Source: Candidatus Caenarcanales bacterium (GTDB taxonomy: Bacteria; Cyanobacteriota; Vampirovibrionia; LMEP-6097). Taken from it: DNA of 33,449 nt. The first letter of the stretch is position 1, and the number at the start of each line of letters is the position of its first letter. Position numbers and translations under genes: made by a program. Shown one piece after another: positions 21,383-29,212 of this stretch. The stretch is taken from assembly GCA_022447685.1 (NCBI GenBank), contig JAKVAO010000023.1, positions 1-33,449 on the forward strand. Reading direction: 5' to 3'. The notes under the pieces were generated by a model that was given only the letters and a program-made list of their open reading frames with translations, was not told the origin of the DNA and made no database searches.

Positions 21383-23848
21383 TTATCTACGAACTCTAGT
21401 GCTAAACCTTCTAATGGTAGATGAACCATCACTTGCTGTCGCTCTTACTCTAAATTTTAATCTCTTTAATTTTCTAAGAGCGTTCGCTGGAATAGTGTTG
21501 CTAACAATTAATTGACCATTAGAGTTCACTGAGAAAAATCTTCTAGCTCTTTTGTTTCCAAGCACTTCATAGTTGATACTATTGTCGATCTCAAATCTAG
21601 GACTTATTTCTGCAATAAGTCCATTTAAAACTAGTGAACTACTGTTGATTCTTCTTGGAAGTGTAGCTTCTAGGAAGTTTCCTTGATTAAAGCTAGTGTT
21701 TTCATTGGTGACATTAATGGTTATAGTATTTTCTATCACTAAGTCAGAGTCTTGATCACTTGCTCTAATGGTTAAAGTATATTGGTTCTTAGTTTCGAAA
21801 TCTAAAGCTTTTACTACTTCAAAATTCGTGAAGCTATTAGTAATAGCAAAGTTCCCGTCTTCATTACCAGATACTATTGAGAAATCATAGTCTCTGAAAG
21901 ATTGGCTTACTCTTAATCTACCTATAGCTCCGGTAGTATTTTCTTGTACTTCTGAATTAGAAATTGTAACTTGTGAACCATTGATCTCCTCGTCTGTAGG
22001 GTGGTTTGGATCACCAAATTCTCTATCCTCTACTAGAAATGTCAAAACCTGATCTAGGAAATTTCCCTCTGGATCAGTCACTCTAACAGTAACATCGTAA
22101 CTAGATTTAGTTTCAAAGTCTAAAGGCTGAGTAACTTCAATATTGCCAACCGAGCCAATAGTAAATAGACCATTAAACTCTCCTACAATTGAGTAGCTGT
22201 ATTGAGAACTAGAGAATGCACCATCTTCAACCCCTACAAAGCCTGCTGTCCAAGTGGAGATGCTAAAGTTCTCAGGAATATTAAATGATGATTCTAAAAC
22301 AAGTGAACCAACAAACTGTCCTTGTAAAAAGTTTTGATATTCTTGAACTGCTCTGCTTGTGTCTAGCACACCAGCTTTCGCTGCAAAGGTTTTACTGCCG
22401 CTAGTGAAGTTGCTGTCAGCAGTTTCTTCTAAGATTCTTTTTACTTGGCTATAGCTAAGGTCTTTCTTCAAGCTTTTTAGTAATGCTATAGTTCCCGCCA
22501 CATAAGGGGCAGCGTAAGATGTACCATTGCTGGAATAATAGAAAAATGATTTATCTTCAGCGATAGGAAGACTAGTACCGTCGTCTATCTTGGTGTTTTG
22601 GAAAGCGATTAAGCTAAGTTCGTGCCCCGCTGAAACAATCTCCTCACCAGGAGCGATTATATCTACGTCTGAACCATAACTTGAAAAATCTGAAATAGCA
22701 TTTGCTTGGTTGATAGATGCAACTGAAATAACATTGTCATAGACAGCTGGGTAGCGTAGCTGAGCCGTTGCTACTATTTCGTCATTGTTTCCAGCTGAAG
22801 TTACTGGGATTACATTGTTTGCGATAGCGTAATCAAATGCTGATCTTATAGTAAATGAATCTAAATTCCAGGCAAGGGAAATATTGAGAACATCTGCACC
22901 ATTGTCTACAGCGTATCTAATAGCATCAGCCATTCTGAACAGGGAGAATGCATCTTCATCAAGTCCAATAACTTTGATTGGCATAACTTTAGACCTAGGC
23001 GCTATTCCTGCAAGTCCAATATTATTGTCTTTTTTAGCTGCGATTATTCCAGCGATAAAGGTTCCATGACCTATAAAATCAAATTGATACAATGAATCTA
23101 ATTCTCCAGATACATTGAAAGAGTCTCTATAGATATCTTTTCCTATTACATCACCTTGAGCAGCTTCAGCTGTAAAGATTTCATTGAAATCAACATGTCC
23201 TGATGCGTCTGCATCTAGGTCCGATATATCTCTTATCGAATCAGAGTTGGCATCAGCTACAAAGTCGCTATCAACCCAGATATTATCTACGATATCTCTA
23301 TCGGTAAAAGCGTAATTACCAACAAAAGTAATACCTGTATCTAGAACTGCAACAACTGAACCGGCTCCTTCTGTTGTGTTCCATGCTGTTCTGGCTTTTA
23401 CTCTATCTAAACCCCAAGTCTCGGAGTAAGAATTTGACCATAGTGAGCCATTTGAATTCAGTAATGGATCTGAGTGAAGTTCATACTTAACTAACTGATT
23501 CTCTTCCATATATTCAATATGATCTGAAAGTTCTAAACGCTGAAATAAGTACTCTTCATCACAATTTTTGTCACATTTTAATCTATACAATCTGTCTAAA
23601 CCAAGCTCTTGGAATTTCTTTTGGAAAGTTTTTCTATTCTTACTATTTCTGTGTAAATGCCTTTTATTGTTTTCTGGCTGAAAGCATTTTTTGAATTTTA
23701 AGCCTTTAAGATCAGGGCTTTGCTTCAAAAGTTTAAGAAAACTTAGACCTTCTGGGCTTTTGAATTTAATTTCAATATCAGCAGCCTTAGCTGGTAATAA
23801 GCAGAATAAAACAATAGCTATCGTTGATACAAAAATATGTTTTTTCAT
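21383..23848 (-). CDS. Secreted subtilisin-like serine protease with cadherin-like repeats
   Basis: This 821-residue extracellular protease has a signal peptide at 1-22 (KKHIFVSTIAIVLFCLLPAKA) and a propeptide-like region at about 25-125. The S8 catalytic domain (about 140-505) has Asp170 (VLDTG), His261 (GHGTF), oxyanion Asn354 (SAGNND) and Ser444 (NGTSYAAP). Two or three cadherin-like beta domains follow (about 515-715), each with an LDFETK motif typical of cadherin-type calcium folds, and a basic C-terminal beta domain. HGTF in place of the usual HGTH is a small departure. An Asp-rich insert near 200-235 may bind calcium. No sorting signal was recognised at the C-terminus, so it is secreted or bound through its tail. 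It is probably nutritional or predatory. Confidence 0.92.
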   Translation of the reverse strand: MKKHIFVSTIAIVLFCLLPAKAADIEIKFKSPEGLSFLKLLKQSPDLKGLKFKKCFQPENNKRHLHRNSKNRKTFQKKFQELGLDRLYRLKCDKNCDEEYLFQRLELSDHIEYMEENQLVKYELHSDPLLNSNGSLWSNSYSETWGLDRVKARTAWNTTEGAGSVVAVLDTGITFVGNYAFTDRDIVDNIWVDSDFVADANSDSIRDISDLDADASGHVDFNEIFTAEAAQGDVIGKDIYRDSFNVSGELDSLYQFDFIGHGTFIAGIIAAKKDNNIGLAGIAPRSKVMPIKVIGLDEDAFSLFRMADAIRYAVDNGADVLNISLAWNLDSFTIRSAFDYAIANNVIPVTSAGNNDEIVATAQLRYPAVYDNVISVASINQANAISDFSSYGSDVDIIAPGEEIVSAGHELSLIAFQNTKIDDGTSLPIAEDKSFFYYSSNGTSYAAPYVAGTIALLKSLKKDLSYSQVKRILEETADSNFTSGSKTFAAKAGVLDTSRAVQEYQNFLQGQFVGSLVLESSFNIPENFSISTWTAGFVGVEDGAFSSSQYSYSIVGEFNGLFTIGSVGNIEVTQPLDFETKSSYDVTVRVTDPEGNFLDQVLTFLVEDREFGDPNHPTDEEINGSQVTISNSEVQENTTGAIGRLRVSQSFRDYDFSIVSGNEDGNFAITNSFTNFEVVKALDFETKNQYTLTIRASDQDSDLVIENTITINVTNENTSFNQGNFLEATLPRRINSSSLVLNGLIAEISPRFEIDNSINYEVLGNKRARRFFSVNSNGQLIVSNTIPANALRKLKRLKFRVRATASDGSSTIRRFSTRVRR

Positions 23849-23941
23849 AATTTATTAAAATTTAATATAACATGGCAATATACAATCTTGGTTAAGCCTA
23901 GATTAAAATTAAAACAAATTAAGCTTGTAAGATAAAAATTA

Positions 23942-24070
23942 ATGTTTGATGCTTAGATTTATGTTTCTGAATCAGGACGACTTAGTAATGCAGCAAAAGT
24001 GCTCCAATCAAAAAAACATATTTCTGGTAATCCTGTTACTAATGAAATATTAAAGGCATTGTCTAATTAA
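23942..24070 (+). pseudogene. Small gene with early stop, between subtilase and Ppx-like gene
   Basis: In the 314-bp gap, ATG at 23942 starts MFDA, then TAG (23954-23956). The same frame continues for 37 codons as IYVSESGRLSNAAKVLQSKK and HISGNPVTNEILKALSN to the TAA at 24068. The GRLSxAAKxLxSKK pattern recalls a common family of small Ser/Lys/Ala-rich bacterial proteins of unknown function. A single nonsense mutation would explain it. There is no strong ribosome site. It is short, so chance cannot be excluded. The rest of the gap (23849-23941, 24071-24162) holds only promoters. Confidence 0.35.
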
Positions 24071-24109
24071 ATTTAACATTGTTAACTCTAGTCTTTTCAA
24101 TATAAGGTA

Positions 24110-24138
24110 TTGATAATTGTCTTCGTCTGAGATAAGAT
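24110..24138 (+). promoter_or_regulatory. Putative promoter of the Ppx/GppA-like gene
   Basis: TTGATA (24110-24115), a 17-bp spacer and TAAGAT (24133-24138) form a good sigma70-type promoter. It lies 24 bases before the GTG at 24163. It shows that the frameshifted gene still has a plausible promoter. Confidence 0.5.
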
Positions 24139-24162
24139 TCGTAATTATTTTGGGATCTGTGT

Positions 24163-25224
24163 GTGGTTGTAAATTTTAATAATGGTAATGGCTTGACTGG
24201 TAATGAGAATTTTAAATCAGTTGTAAATATAAATGGCAATGTTTTAGCTCAAGAGCCAGATACCGTTGCGGCGGCTAAGGATAATAAATTTACAGATACC
24301 CCCGATACTAACTTTGCTCTACATGTAAATCCAATAAGAGATCAAAACCTTGAAAATACTATAGGTCTTATTAAAATAGGCTCTAATACTGTTAAGTTGA
24401 TTATTACAGATTTAATCAGCGGTAAATATAATGAGAGCGCGAAAGTTAATCTAGGCAAAGGTTTGGTTCGTGGTGAAAAATTACCCTTAGATACAGATGC
24501 AAAAGACAATACTCGCATTATGATGAGAAGGTTTGCTCAGATTTTAAAAAATAAGGTTTCAGGTGTGCATATACTTGCTACTGAGTCTATGAGAGCATCT
24601 GAAGACGGCGAAGAATTTCTTCAGGACATTATTAGTATTCTTGATGAAATCATTAATGAAGATAAAGTAGGTAATCAAAAAATCAAAATTGAGCGAGTAT
24701 TAGTAGAGCCAGAGAGGGAAGCGAGACTTACAGTTGAATCTTTGAATGCCGAGTTTAACGGCAATATTCCTAAATCTGGTTTAATGATTGATTTTGGTGG
24801 TGCTAGCTGTGAATTTTGCCCTTTTGAAAAAAACAATGAGACAGGAAAAGCTGAGGTTAAGAAAATACGAGATCAAGAATCTGATGATCTGAAAGCGGTC
24901 TTTAAGAGCTTGGGGATAGGTGCTCACCCTCTAAATGAAAAACTAAAAGACTTAGATAATGACTTTGCTAAGTTTGAGGCGTTTGTAGAAGAAGAACTTA
25001 AAGATGTAGATTTTATGAACTCTAAGACGAGTAATCTCTATTTGATCGGTGGTGAGTTTAGAGGTGCCGCTGAGGATGTAATGGAAGAAGGCACTTCACT
25101 TCATAGTTTAAGTGAAAAATCTATAAATGATATTCAGGGTTTAGTTGACACAAGGATTAATAGTCTTAAAAAAGTCTTGGTTTTAAGAAAAATTCTAAGT
25201 CTGGCAAAAAAAATAAGGAGCTAG
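24163..25224 (+). CDS. Ppx/GppA-like phosphatase, first segment of a gene in three frames
   Basis: These 353 codons hold the N-terminal actin-like fold of the exopolyphosphatase/pppGpp phosphatase family. GLIKIGSNTVKL (68-79) matches the phosphate-1 loop, HILATESMR (about 137-145) the VATxAxR strand, and EPEREARL the SGxEEA region. MIDFGGASCEF (about 202-212) is the phosphate-2 loop, and YLIGG lies near 288. The loop normally reads D-[IL]-G-S-N. Here Asp is replaced by Lys71, and the second loop is GGA rather than GGGS, so activity may be lost or altered. A 60-residue N-terminal extension precedes the fold. The frame ends at TAG 25222, but the family homology continues in the next frame. GTG start assumed. 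Confidence 0.7.
   Translation: MVVNFNNGNGLTGNENFKSVVNINGNVLAQEPDTVAAAKDNKFTDTPDTNFALHVNPIRDQNLENTIGLIKIGSNTVKLIITDLISGKYNESAKVNLGKGLVRGEKLPLDTDAKDNTRIMMRRFAQILKNKVSGVHILATESMRASEDGEEFLQDIISILDEIINEDKVGNQKIKIERVLVEPEREARLTVESLNAEFNGNIPKSGLMIDFGGASCEFCPFEKNNETGKAEVKKIRDQESDDLKAVFKSLGIGAHPLNEKLKDLDNDFAKFEAFVEEELKDVDFMNSKTSNLYLIGGEFRGAAEDVMEEGTSLHSLSEKSINDIQGLVDTRINSLKKVLVLRKILSLAKKIRS
25206..25212 (+). other. Slippery heptamer A AAA AAA at first frame transition
   Basis: Within a run of eight A (25206-25213) the upstream frame reads GCA AAA AAA ATA, so the heptamer has the X XXY YYZ phasing required for -1 slippage. Four codons later comes TAG in the original frame. The -1 frame reads on through AAT AAG GAG CTA. 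A programmed shift, RNA-polymerase slippage or a one-base homopolymer loss would all look like this. Confidence 0.6.
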
Positions 25225-25256
25225 CATCTGAAGAGCTTCTTAAAAAAAGAAAACAA

Positions 25257-25610
25257 TTGGTGAGTTCTATGTTGCTAAGTAAGATTCTAAATGCCGTCTC
25301 TGATGATGGCAGAGTATATTTCATGCAAGGTGGGATGATGGATGGCTATCAGCAGGAGCTTCGTGAGAGCAGGCAAGATCATCTGGATTATTTTGGAACT
25401 AACCAATTGGTGTCTTCAGTGAACCTTGCAAATAAAGATACTCTAGAACGCAGTAAAAAACTTACAGAATGGATAGTCCAGCAGATTATTACTCTTTCTG
25501 ACAAGGTAGATAAAGCGAGTGATGCTTCTGAAAACCCCAAGGCTAATCTTCAAGTAAAAGAAACATTGAATTTATTTGCAAATTGGGCAAAAATAATAGT
25601 TTTTTTGTGA
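25257..25610 (+). CDS. Ppx/GppA-like protein, second segment (frame -1)
   Basis: This segment, open from 25170 and with its first start-like codon at 25257, continues the protein after a -1 shift. KRKQLVSSMLLSKILNAV followed by GGMMDGYQQEL matches the ERAxxxxxG...SxxGLREG end of the Ppx/GppA catalytic part. It has no ribosome site of its own and no separate start is convincing. It ends in TTT TTG TGA (25602-25610), where the frame shifts by -1 again. A separate small protein is unlikely given that the homology follows on from the first segment. Confidence 0.55.
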   Translation: MVSSMLLSKILNAVSDDGRVYFMQGGMMDGYQQELRESRQDHLDYFGTNQLVSSVNLANKDTLERSKKLTEWIVQQIITLSDKVDKASDASENPKANLQVKETLNLFANWAKIIVFL

Positions 25611-26200
25611 GCCCAAAATCGCTTGAACAAGATACCGAAACGAAGCCAAAGCCAAAACTTGAGAAATATTTTGAAAAACTTGAGAAAAGTATTAGCAATG
25701 CTTCATTTTTCAACTTTCTTTACCCTATTAATAATAATTTTTCGGGTACCAATGAAATAATTAAACAAGTTCAAGCACAGCTCGCACCAACTAATTTTGA
25801 TAATTTTGTAAAACAAAATATCATGGATATTTTAACTCCTACGTTAATAGGTAAGGATAAGATGAATAAATATTCGAAAAACTCTAAAGATTCTAAAGCT
25901 AAGTCTGAATCTATAAGTGAAAACCAACTAAGATTCTTCAAGCAGATAAGTTCACAAATAATTAGACTCGGGCGCCTCTTAAGTATTGACAATCCATTCT
26001 TGCTTGATAATTATTCCTTGGACTATAATCTTTCTTCAGATAATGCAGAGCCAAGCATTTCAATTGATATAAAGGACCAAGAAAATGGTAGAGATAAGCG
26101 AAGGCTTCAGGATATGGCTAAAGGTGACAAAGTGAGGCGAAGTCTAGCTAGAATCAGCAAATCTATTAGGAAATTTCCAGGAAATAAATATAGTAGCTAA
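25583..26200 (+). CDS. Ppx/GppA-like protein, third segment (second -1 frame)
   Basis: The last ~200 codons are entered by a further -1 step near 25601-25607. The TTG at 25583 is only a nominal start. The region QLRFFKQISSQIIRLGRLLS and following NPFLLDNY...SISIDI resembles the C-terminal helices and final strand of exopolyphosphatases (LxxLLRLAxxLD...). This supports one ancestral reading frame across all three pieces. The N-terminal stretch is Lys-rich linker. Joining the pieces with two -1 steps gives exactly 680 codons including the stop. Confidence 0.5.
   Translation: MGKNNSFFVSPKSLEQDTETKPKPKLEKYFEKLEKSISNASFFNFLYPINNNFSGTNEIIKQVQAQLAPTNFDNFVKQNIMDILTPTLIGKDKMNKYSKNSKDSKAKSESISENQLRFFKQISSQIIRLGRLLSIDNPFLLDNYSLDYNLSSDNAEPSISIDIKDQENGRDKRRLQDMAKGDKVRRSLARISKSIRKFPGNKYSS
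25601..25607 (+). other. Slippery heptamer T TTT TTG at second frame transition
   Basis: The middle frame reads GTT TTT TTG TGA. T TTT TTG is in canonical -1 phasing and sits directly before the stop. The -1 frame continues as TTT TTT GTG AGC CCA. A homopolymer of seven T (25600-25606) makes sequencing or genomic indel an alternative. Confidence 0.6.
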
Positions 26201-26225
26201 ATAAGCAAAATCTTTAAATTCACGC

Positions 26226-26231
26226 TACAAT
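26226..26231 (+). promoter_or_regulatory. Putative -10 box of pfkA
   Basis: TACAAT at 26226-26231 is seven bases before the pfkA ATG, so the mRNA is predicted to be leaderless although codon use suggests strong expression. Confidence 0.45.
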
Positions 26232-26238
26232 AACCAGC

Positions 26239-27294
26239 ATGCGTATAGGTGTATTAACTGGTGGTGGCGATTGTCCTGGATTAAATCCGGTAATCAGAGC
26301 TTTGGTATTTAAGTCCGTAAAGCACTACGGTGCTGAAGTTGTAGGTTTTAAATATGGTTGGAAAGGTGCTGTAGAGAATATAATTACAGAATTGAACCTC
26401 GACAAGATTGAAGATATAGTAAGAGAGGGTGGTACTATCCTTAAGTCTTCTAGAACTAATCCATTTAAGATGGATGGTGGTCCTGAGGCTGTAATCAAGA
26501 CTATGGAAGCGAATAAGCTTGATGCATTAGTTGCTATCGGTGGTGAAGATACTTGTGGAGTGGCTTCTAAGCTTTATAACGAATATAAGATCAACGTAAT
26601 TGGTGTTCCTAAGACTATTGACAACGATTTATCTGGTACTGATGTTACTTTTGGTTTCGATACTTGTTTAAACATAGTAACTGAAGCTTTAGATTCACTT
26701 CATACTACAGCTGCTTCTCACGAAAGAGTTTTAGTTTGTGAAGTAATGGGAAGACACGCTGGATGGATAGCTTCATTCTCTGGTATTTCTGGAAATGCTG
26801 ACTATATCTTAGTTCCAGAAGAAGAAGTTAACATTGATGATTTATGTTCTACTATTAAGAAAGTATTCGAGAAGAAAGAATACGCGATTATCGTAGCTGC
26901 AGAAGGCGCTAAATTAGCTAACCAAGACGTTACTAAAGACGCTGAATTAGATGCTTTTGGTCACGTTAAATTAGGTGGTATTGGTGAGAAGATCGCTAAA
27001 ATGGTTGAAGAAAAAACTGGTTTAGAGACTAGATCTACAGTTCTTGGACATATCCAAAGAGGTGGTAGACCATCTGCTTTCGATAGGGTTTTAGGAACTA
27101 GACTTGGCTGTAAAGCTGCTGATATGATCAGTGCTGGCGACTGGGGTAAAATGGCTGCTATAGTTGGTAAGAAAACTGAAGCCGTTTCACTTCAAGAAGC
27201 AGTAGGAACTTTAAAAACTTTAGATATGTCAATTCATGAAGATTCTAAGTTATTCTTCGGAACTGAAACTAAAGAACTAGCAAACTCAAAGTAA
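26239..27294 (+). CDS. pfkA: 6-phosphofructokinase, pyrophosphate-type signature
   Basis: This 351-residue group III phosphofructokinase phosphorylates fructose 6-phosphate in glycolysis. GGGDCPGLN (8-16), PKTIDNDLSGTD with the catalytic Asp128, and MGRHAGWIA are intact. Two donor-determining positions are informative: Asp104 in GGEDT (Gly in ATP enzymes such as E. coli PfkA, GGDGS) and Lys125 in GVPKTIDND (Gly in E. coli). Asp plus Lys is the pattern of pyrophosphate-dependent PFKs such as that of Amycolatopsis, so the donor is probably PPi and the reaction reversible. Codon choice is more uniform than in the neighbours, suggesting high expression. An intrinsic terminator follows. Confidence 0.9.
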   Translation: MRIGVLTGGGDCPGLNPVIRALVFKSVKHYGAEVVGFKYGWKGAVENIITELNLDKIEDIVREGGTILKSSRTNPFKMDGGPEAVIKTMEANKLDALVAIGGEDTCGVASKLYNEYKINVIGVPKTIDNDLSGTDVTFGFDTCLNIVTEALDSLHTTAASHERVLVCEVMGRHAGWIASFSGISGNADYILVPEEEVNIDDLCSTIKKVFEKKEYAIIVAAEGAKLANQDVTKDAELDAFGHVKLGGIGEKIAKMVEEKTGLETRSTVLGHIQRGGRPSAFDRVLGTRLGCKAADMISAGDWGKMAAIVGKKTEAVSLQEAVGTLKTLDMSIHEDSKLFFGTETKELANSK

Positions 27295-27307
27295 TAAGTT
27301 ATAAAAT

Positions 27308-27348
27308 AAAAGAGTCACTCTAGTTTTTAACTGAAGTGACTCTTTTTT
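27308..27348 (+). terminator. Rho-independent terminator of pfkA
   Basis: AGAGTCACT (27311-27319) and AGTGACTCT (27335-27343) form a perfect 9-bp stem, extended by flanking A/T pairs. It ends in six T at 27343-27348. It lies only five bases before the aspartate kinase ATG, so the kinase must be transcribed from a promoter within this region or by read-through. Confidence 0.85.
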
Positions 27349-27353
27349 ATTTC

Positions 27354-28607
27354 ATGTTGAAAGAAAAAACAACAGTATTAAAATTTGGTGGTACGTCTGT
27401 GGCTGATGCAGAATGTATCAAAAGAGTCTGCTCTATTGCGATAAGAGAAGCGGAGTCCGCTAATTTGATCATGGTAGTTTCCGCTATGGGCAAGACTACT
27501 GATGGTTTAGTTAAATTAGCCAAAGATTTTAACTCTTTACCAGAAGGTAGGGAGCTTGATATGCTGCTTTCTACAGGAGAGCAGGTGACCGCATCTTTAG
27601 TTGCTATGTGTCTTCATGAGATGGGCTATGCAGCTTCTTCATTGCTGGCATGGCAGTCTGGATTTATTACCGAAAGAGAGCATAACCAAGCAAGAATTGC
27701 GAAGATTAAGACAGAGAGGATTAATGAACATCTTGCTAAAGGTGAAATCATTGTACTAGCTGGATTTCAGGGGATCACAGAATGTGGTGAAGTGACGACA
27801 CTTGGACGTGGTGGCACTGATACTAGTGCTGTTGCTGTTGCTGCTGCATTAGGGGCGCAAAAGTGTGACATCTACACTGACGTAGATGGTGTTTTTACTA
27901 CTGATCCGAGAATTATTCCTGAAGCTAAGAAGCTTGATCTAATAAGTTACGAAGAAATGTTAGAACTTGCAAGTTTAGGTGCTAAAGTATTGCATCCTAG
28001 ATCTGTAGAGCTTGCTAAAAAATATAATATTGATTTAAGTGTAAGAAGCAGTTTTAAACCAGAAGATAAAGGAACTAGAGTAATTAAATTAAGTGAGGTA
28101 CAAGATATGGAACTAACGCAGGCAGTAACAGGTGTAGCACTGGACAAAAAACAGGCTAAGCTTGGTTTCATGGGCGTTCCTGATACCCCAGGTATAGCTT
28201 CTAAGATTTTCAAGACTCTTGCTGAGAATAATGTAAGTGTTGATGTGATTTTACAATCTGTTCCTCGTGAAGGAATTATTGATATTGCTTTTACTGTTAA
28301 CCAAGACTATCTCCAAAAAGCAATTAAAATTTCTAAAGAGCTTGCTCTTGAAGTTAAAGCAGCTGAAGTTGTTCACGATGATGATATTGCTAAGATTTCT
28401 ATAGTTGGTGCCGGTATGTTGAATAAGCCGGGCATTGCCTCTGAGATGTTTACAGCATTATATGATGCTGATATTAATATCCAGATGATTACAACAAGTG
28501 AAATCAAGATTAGTTGTATTATTGACCTTGCTCAAGCAGAAGCTGCAGTTAAGGTTATACACGAGAAGTTTAACCTTGCACAGCCTGTTCAGGAGATCAT
28601 CGTTTAG
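27354..28607 (+). CDS. lysC: Aspartate kinase
   Basis: This 417-residue enzyme phosphorylates aspartate, the first step to lysine, threonine, methionine and diaminopimelate. It shows the kinase signature VLKFGGTSVADAE near residues 8-20, STGEQV, LGRGGTDTSAVA and YTDVDGVFTTDPR in the N-terminal domain. Two ACT domains follow (about 265-410; VPDTPGIASKIF and GAGMLNKPGIASEMF), which normally bind the inhibitor lysine and/or threonine. I chose the ATG at 27354. The in-frame GTG at 27336 lies inside the pfkA terminator stem and would add six residues not found in the family. There is no clear Shine-Dalgarno. fabZ follows after 29 bp. Confidence 0.92.
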   Translation: MLKEKTTVLKFGGTSVADAECIKRVCSIAIREAESANLIMVVSAMGKTTDGLVKLAKDFNSLPEGRELDMLLSTGEQVTASLVAMCLHEMGYAASSLLAWQSGFITEREHNQARIAKIKTERINEHLAKGEIIVLAGFQGITECGEVTTLGRGGTDTSAVAVAAALGAQKCDIYTDVDGVFTTDPRIIPEAKKLDLISYEEMLELASLGAKVLHPRSVELAKKYNIDLSVRSSFKPEDKGTRVIKLSEVQDMELTQAVTGVALDKKQAKLGFMGVPDTPGIASKIFKTLAENNVSVDVILQSVPREGIIDIAFTVNQDYLQKAIKISKELALEVKAAEVVHDDDIAKISIVGAGMLNKPGIASEMFTALYDADINIQMITTSEIKISCIIDLAQAEAAVKVIHEKFNLAQPVQEIIV

Positions 28608-28636
28608 GGGAATTAATTTTAGCGGAGAAATAGAAA

Positions 28637-29137
28637 ATGACTGAGACCTTAGAAGCCAAGCAAATAGCCAAAGACGCAGAAAATGGAGAAAGCGTAAGTT
28701 TTAATATTCAAGAAATTTCGGAATTACTTCCACATAAATATCCTTTTTTGATGGTTGATAGAGTTACTGACTGTAAGCCTGGTATATATGCTAAAGCTTA
28801 CAAGAATATTTCTATGAATGAACCTCAGTTTCAGGGACATTTCCCTAATGCGCCTATTATGCCAGGGGTTCTTCAGATTGAAGCTTTAGCTCAGGCATGT
28901 TGTTTGTGTATTTTAGCGATTCCAGAATACAAAGATGGCTACACAGGCATTTTTACAGGATTAGATTCTGTGAAATTCAGGAAAATGGTTGTACCTGGTG
29001 ATCGTTTAGAGTTAGATGTTACTAGAACCAAATTCAGGTTTCCTTATGGAAAGTTTGAAGTTAAAGCTAGTGTAGATGGTGAGGATACTTGTTCCGCTAT
29101 GCTTTCCTTCGTTATGGTAAAAAATGAAGAGCTTTAA
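28637..29137 (+). CDS. fabZ: 3-hydroxyacyl-[acyl-carrier-protein] dehydratase
   Basis: This 166-residue hot-dog-fold enzyme removes water from 3-hydroxyacyl-ACP in fatty-acid elongation. The family hallmark LPHKYPFLMVDRV (31-43) and the active-site His68 in GHFPNAPIMPGV with Glu82 in QIEALAQ are intact. An N-terminal extension of about 20 residues is slightly longer than in E. coli FabZ. RBS GGAG lies 12 bases upstream. It probably shares a transcript with the aspartate kinase gene and is closed by the hairpin at 29138. No lpx genes are adjacent, so a link to lipid A synthesis is not visible here. Confidence 0.93.
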   Translation: MTETLEAKQIAKDAENGESVSFNIQEISELLPHKYPFLMVDRVTDCKPGIYAKAYKNISMNEPQFQGHFPNAPIMPGVLQIEALAQACCLCILAIPEYKDGYTGIFTGLDSVKFRKMVVPGDRLELDVTRTKFRFPYGKFEVKASVDGEDTCSAMLSFVMVKNEEL

Positions 29138-29170
29138 GAGTTTCTGAAAAAGCAAGTTTTTTCAGTACTC
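29138..29170 (+). terminator. Hairpin terminator after fabZ
   Basis: CTGAAAAA (29144-29151) and TTTTTCAG (29158-29165) pair around a six-base loop, with GAGT/ACTC outside. The stem begins directly at the fabZ stop. The stem's 3' arm is itself T-rich, as in many weak intrinsic terminators. Its TGAAAAA/TTTTTCA core is similar to hairpin 1 of the element at 14261. Confidence 0.55.
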
Positions 29171-29175
29171 ACTGA

Positions 29176-29203
29176 TTGCAAGTATTAGAAATCAAGTTAT
29201 AAT
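29176..29203 (+). promoter_or_regulatory. Promoter of nuoH-nuoI
   Basis: TTGCAA (29176-29181), a 16-bp spacer and a perfect TATAAT (29198-29203) form the best promoter in the window. It ends nine bases before the nuoH ATG, so the leader is at most a few bases. Confidence 0.7.
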
Positions 29204-29212
29204 ATCTTAGGA

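Noticed and set aside
27336..27353. GTG start for aspartate kinase 18 bases upstream
   Set aside because: It lies in the 3' arm of the pfkA terminator and adds residues not seen in the family; ATG at 27354 fits better.
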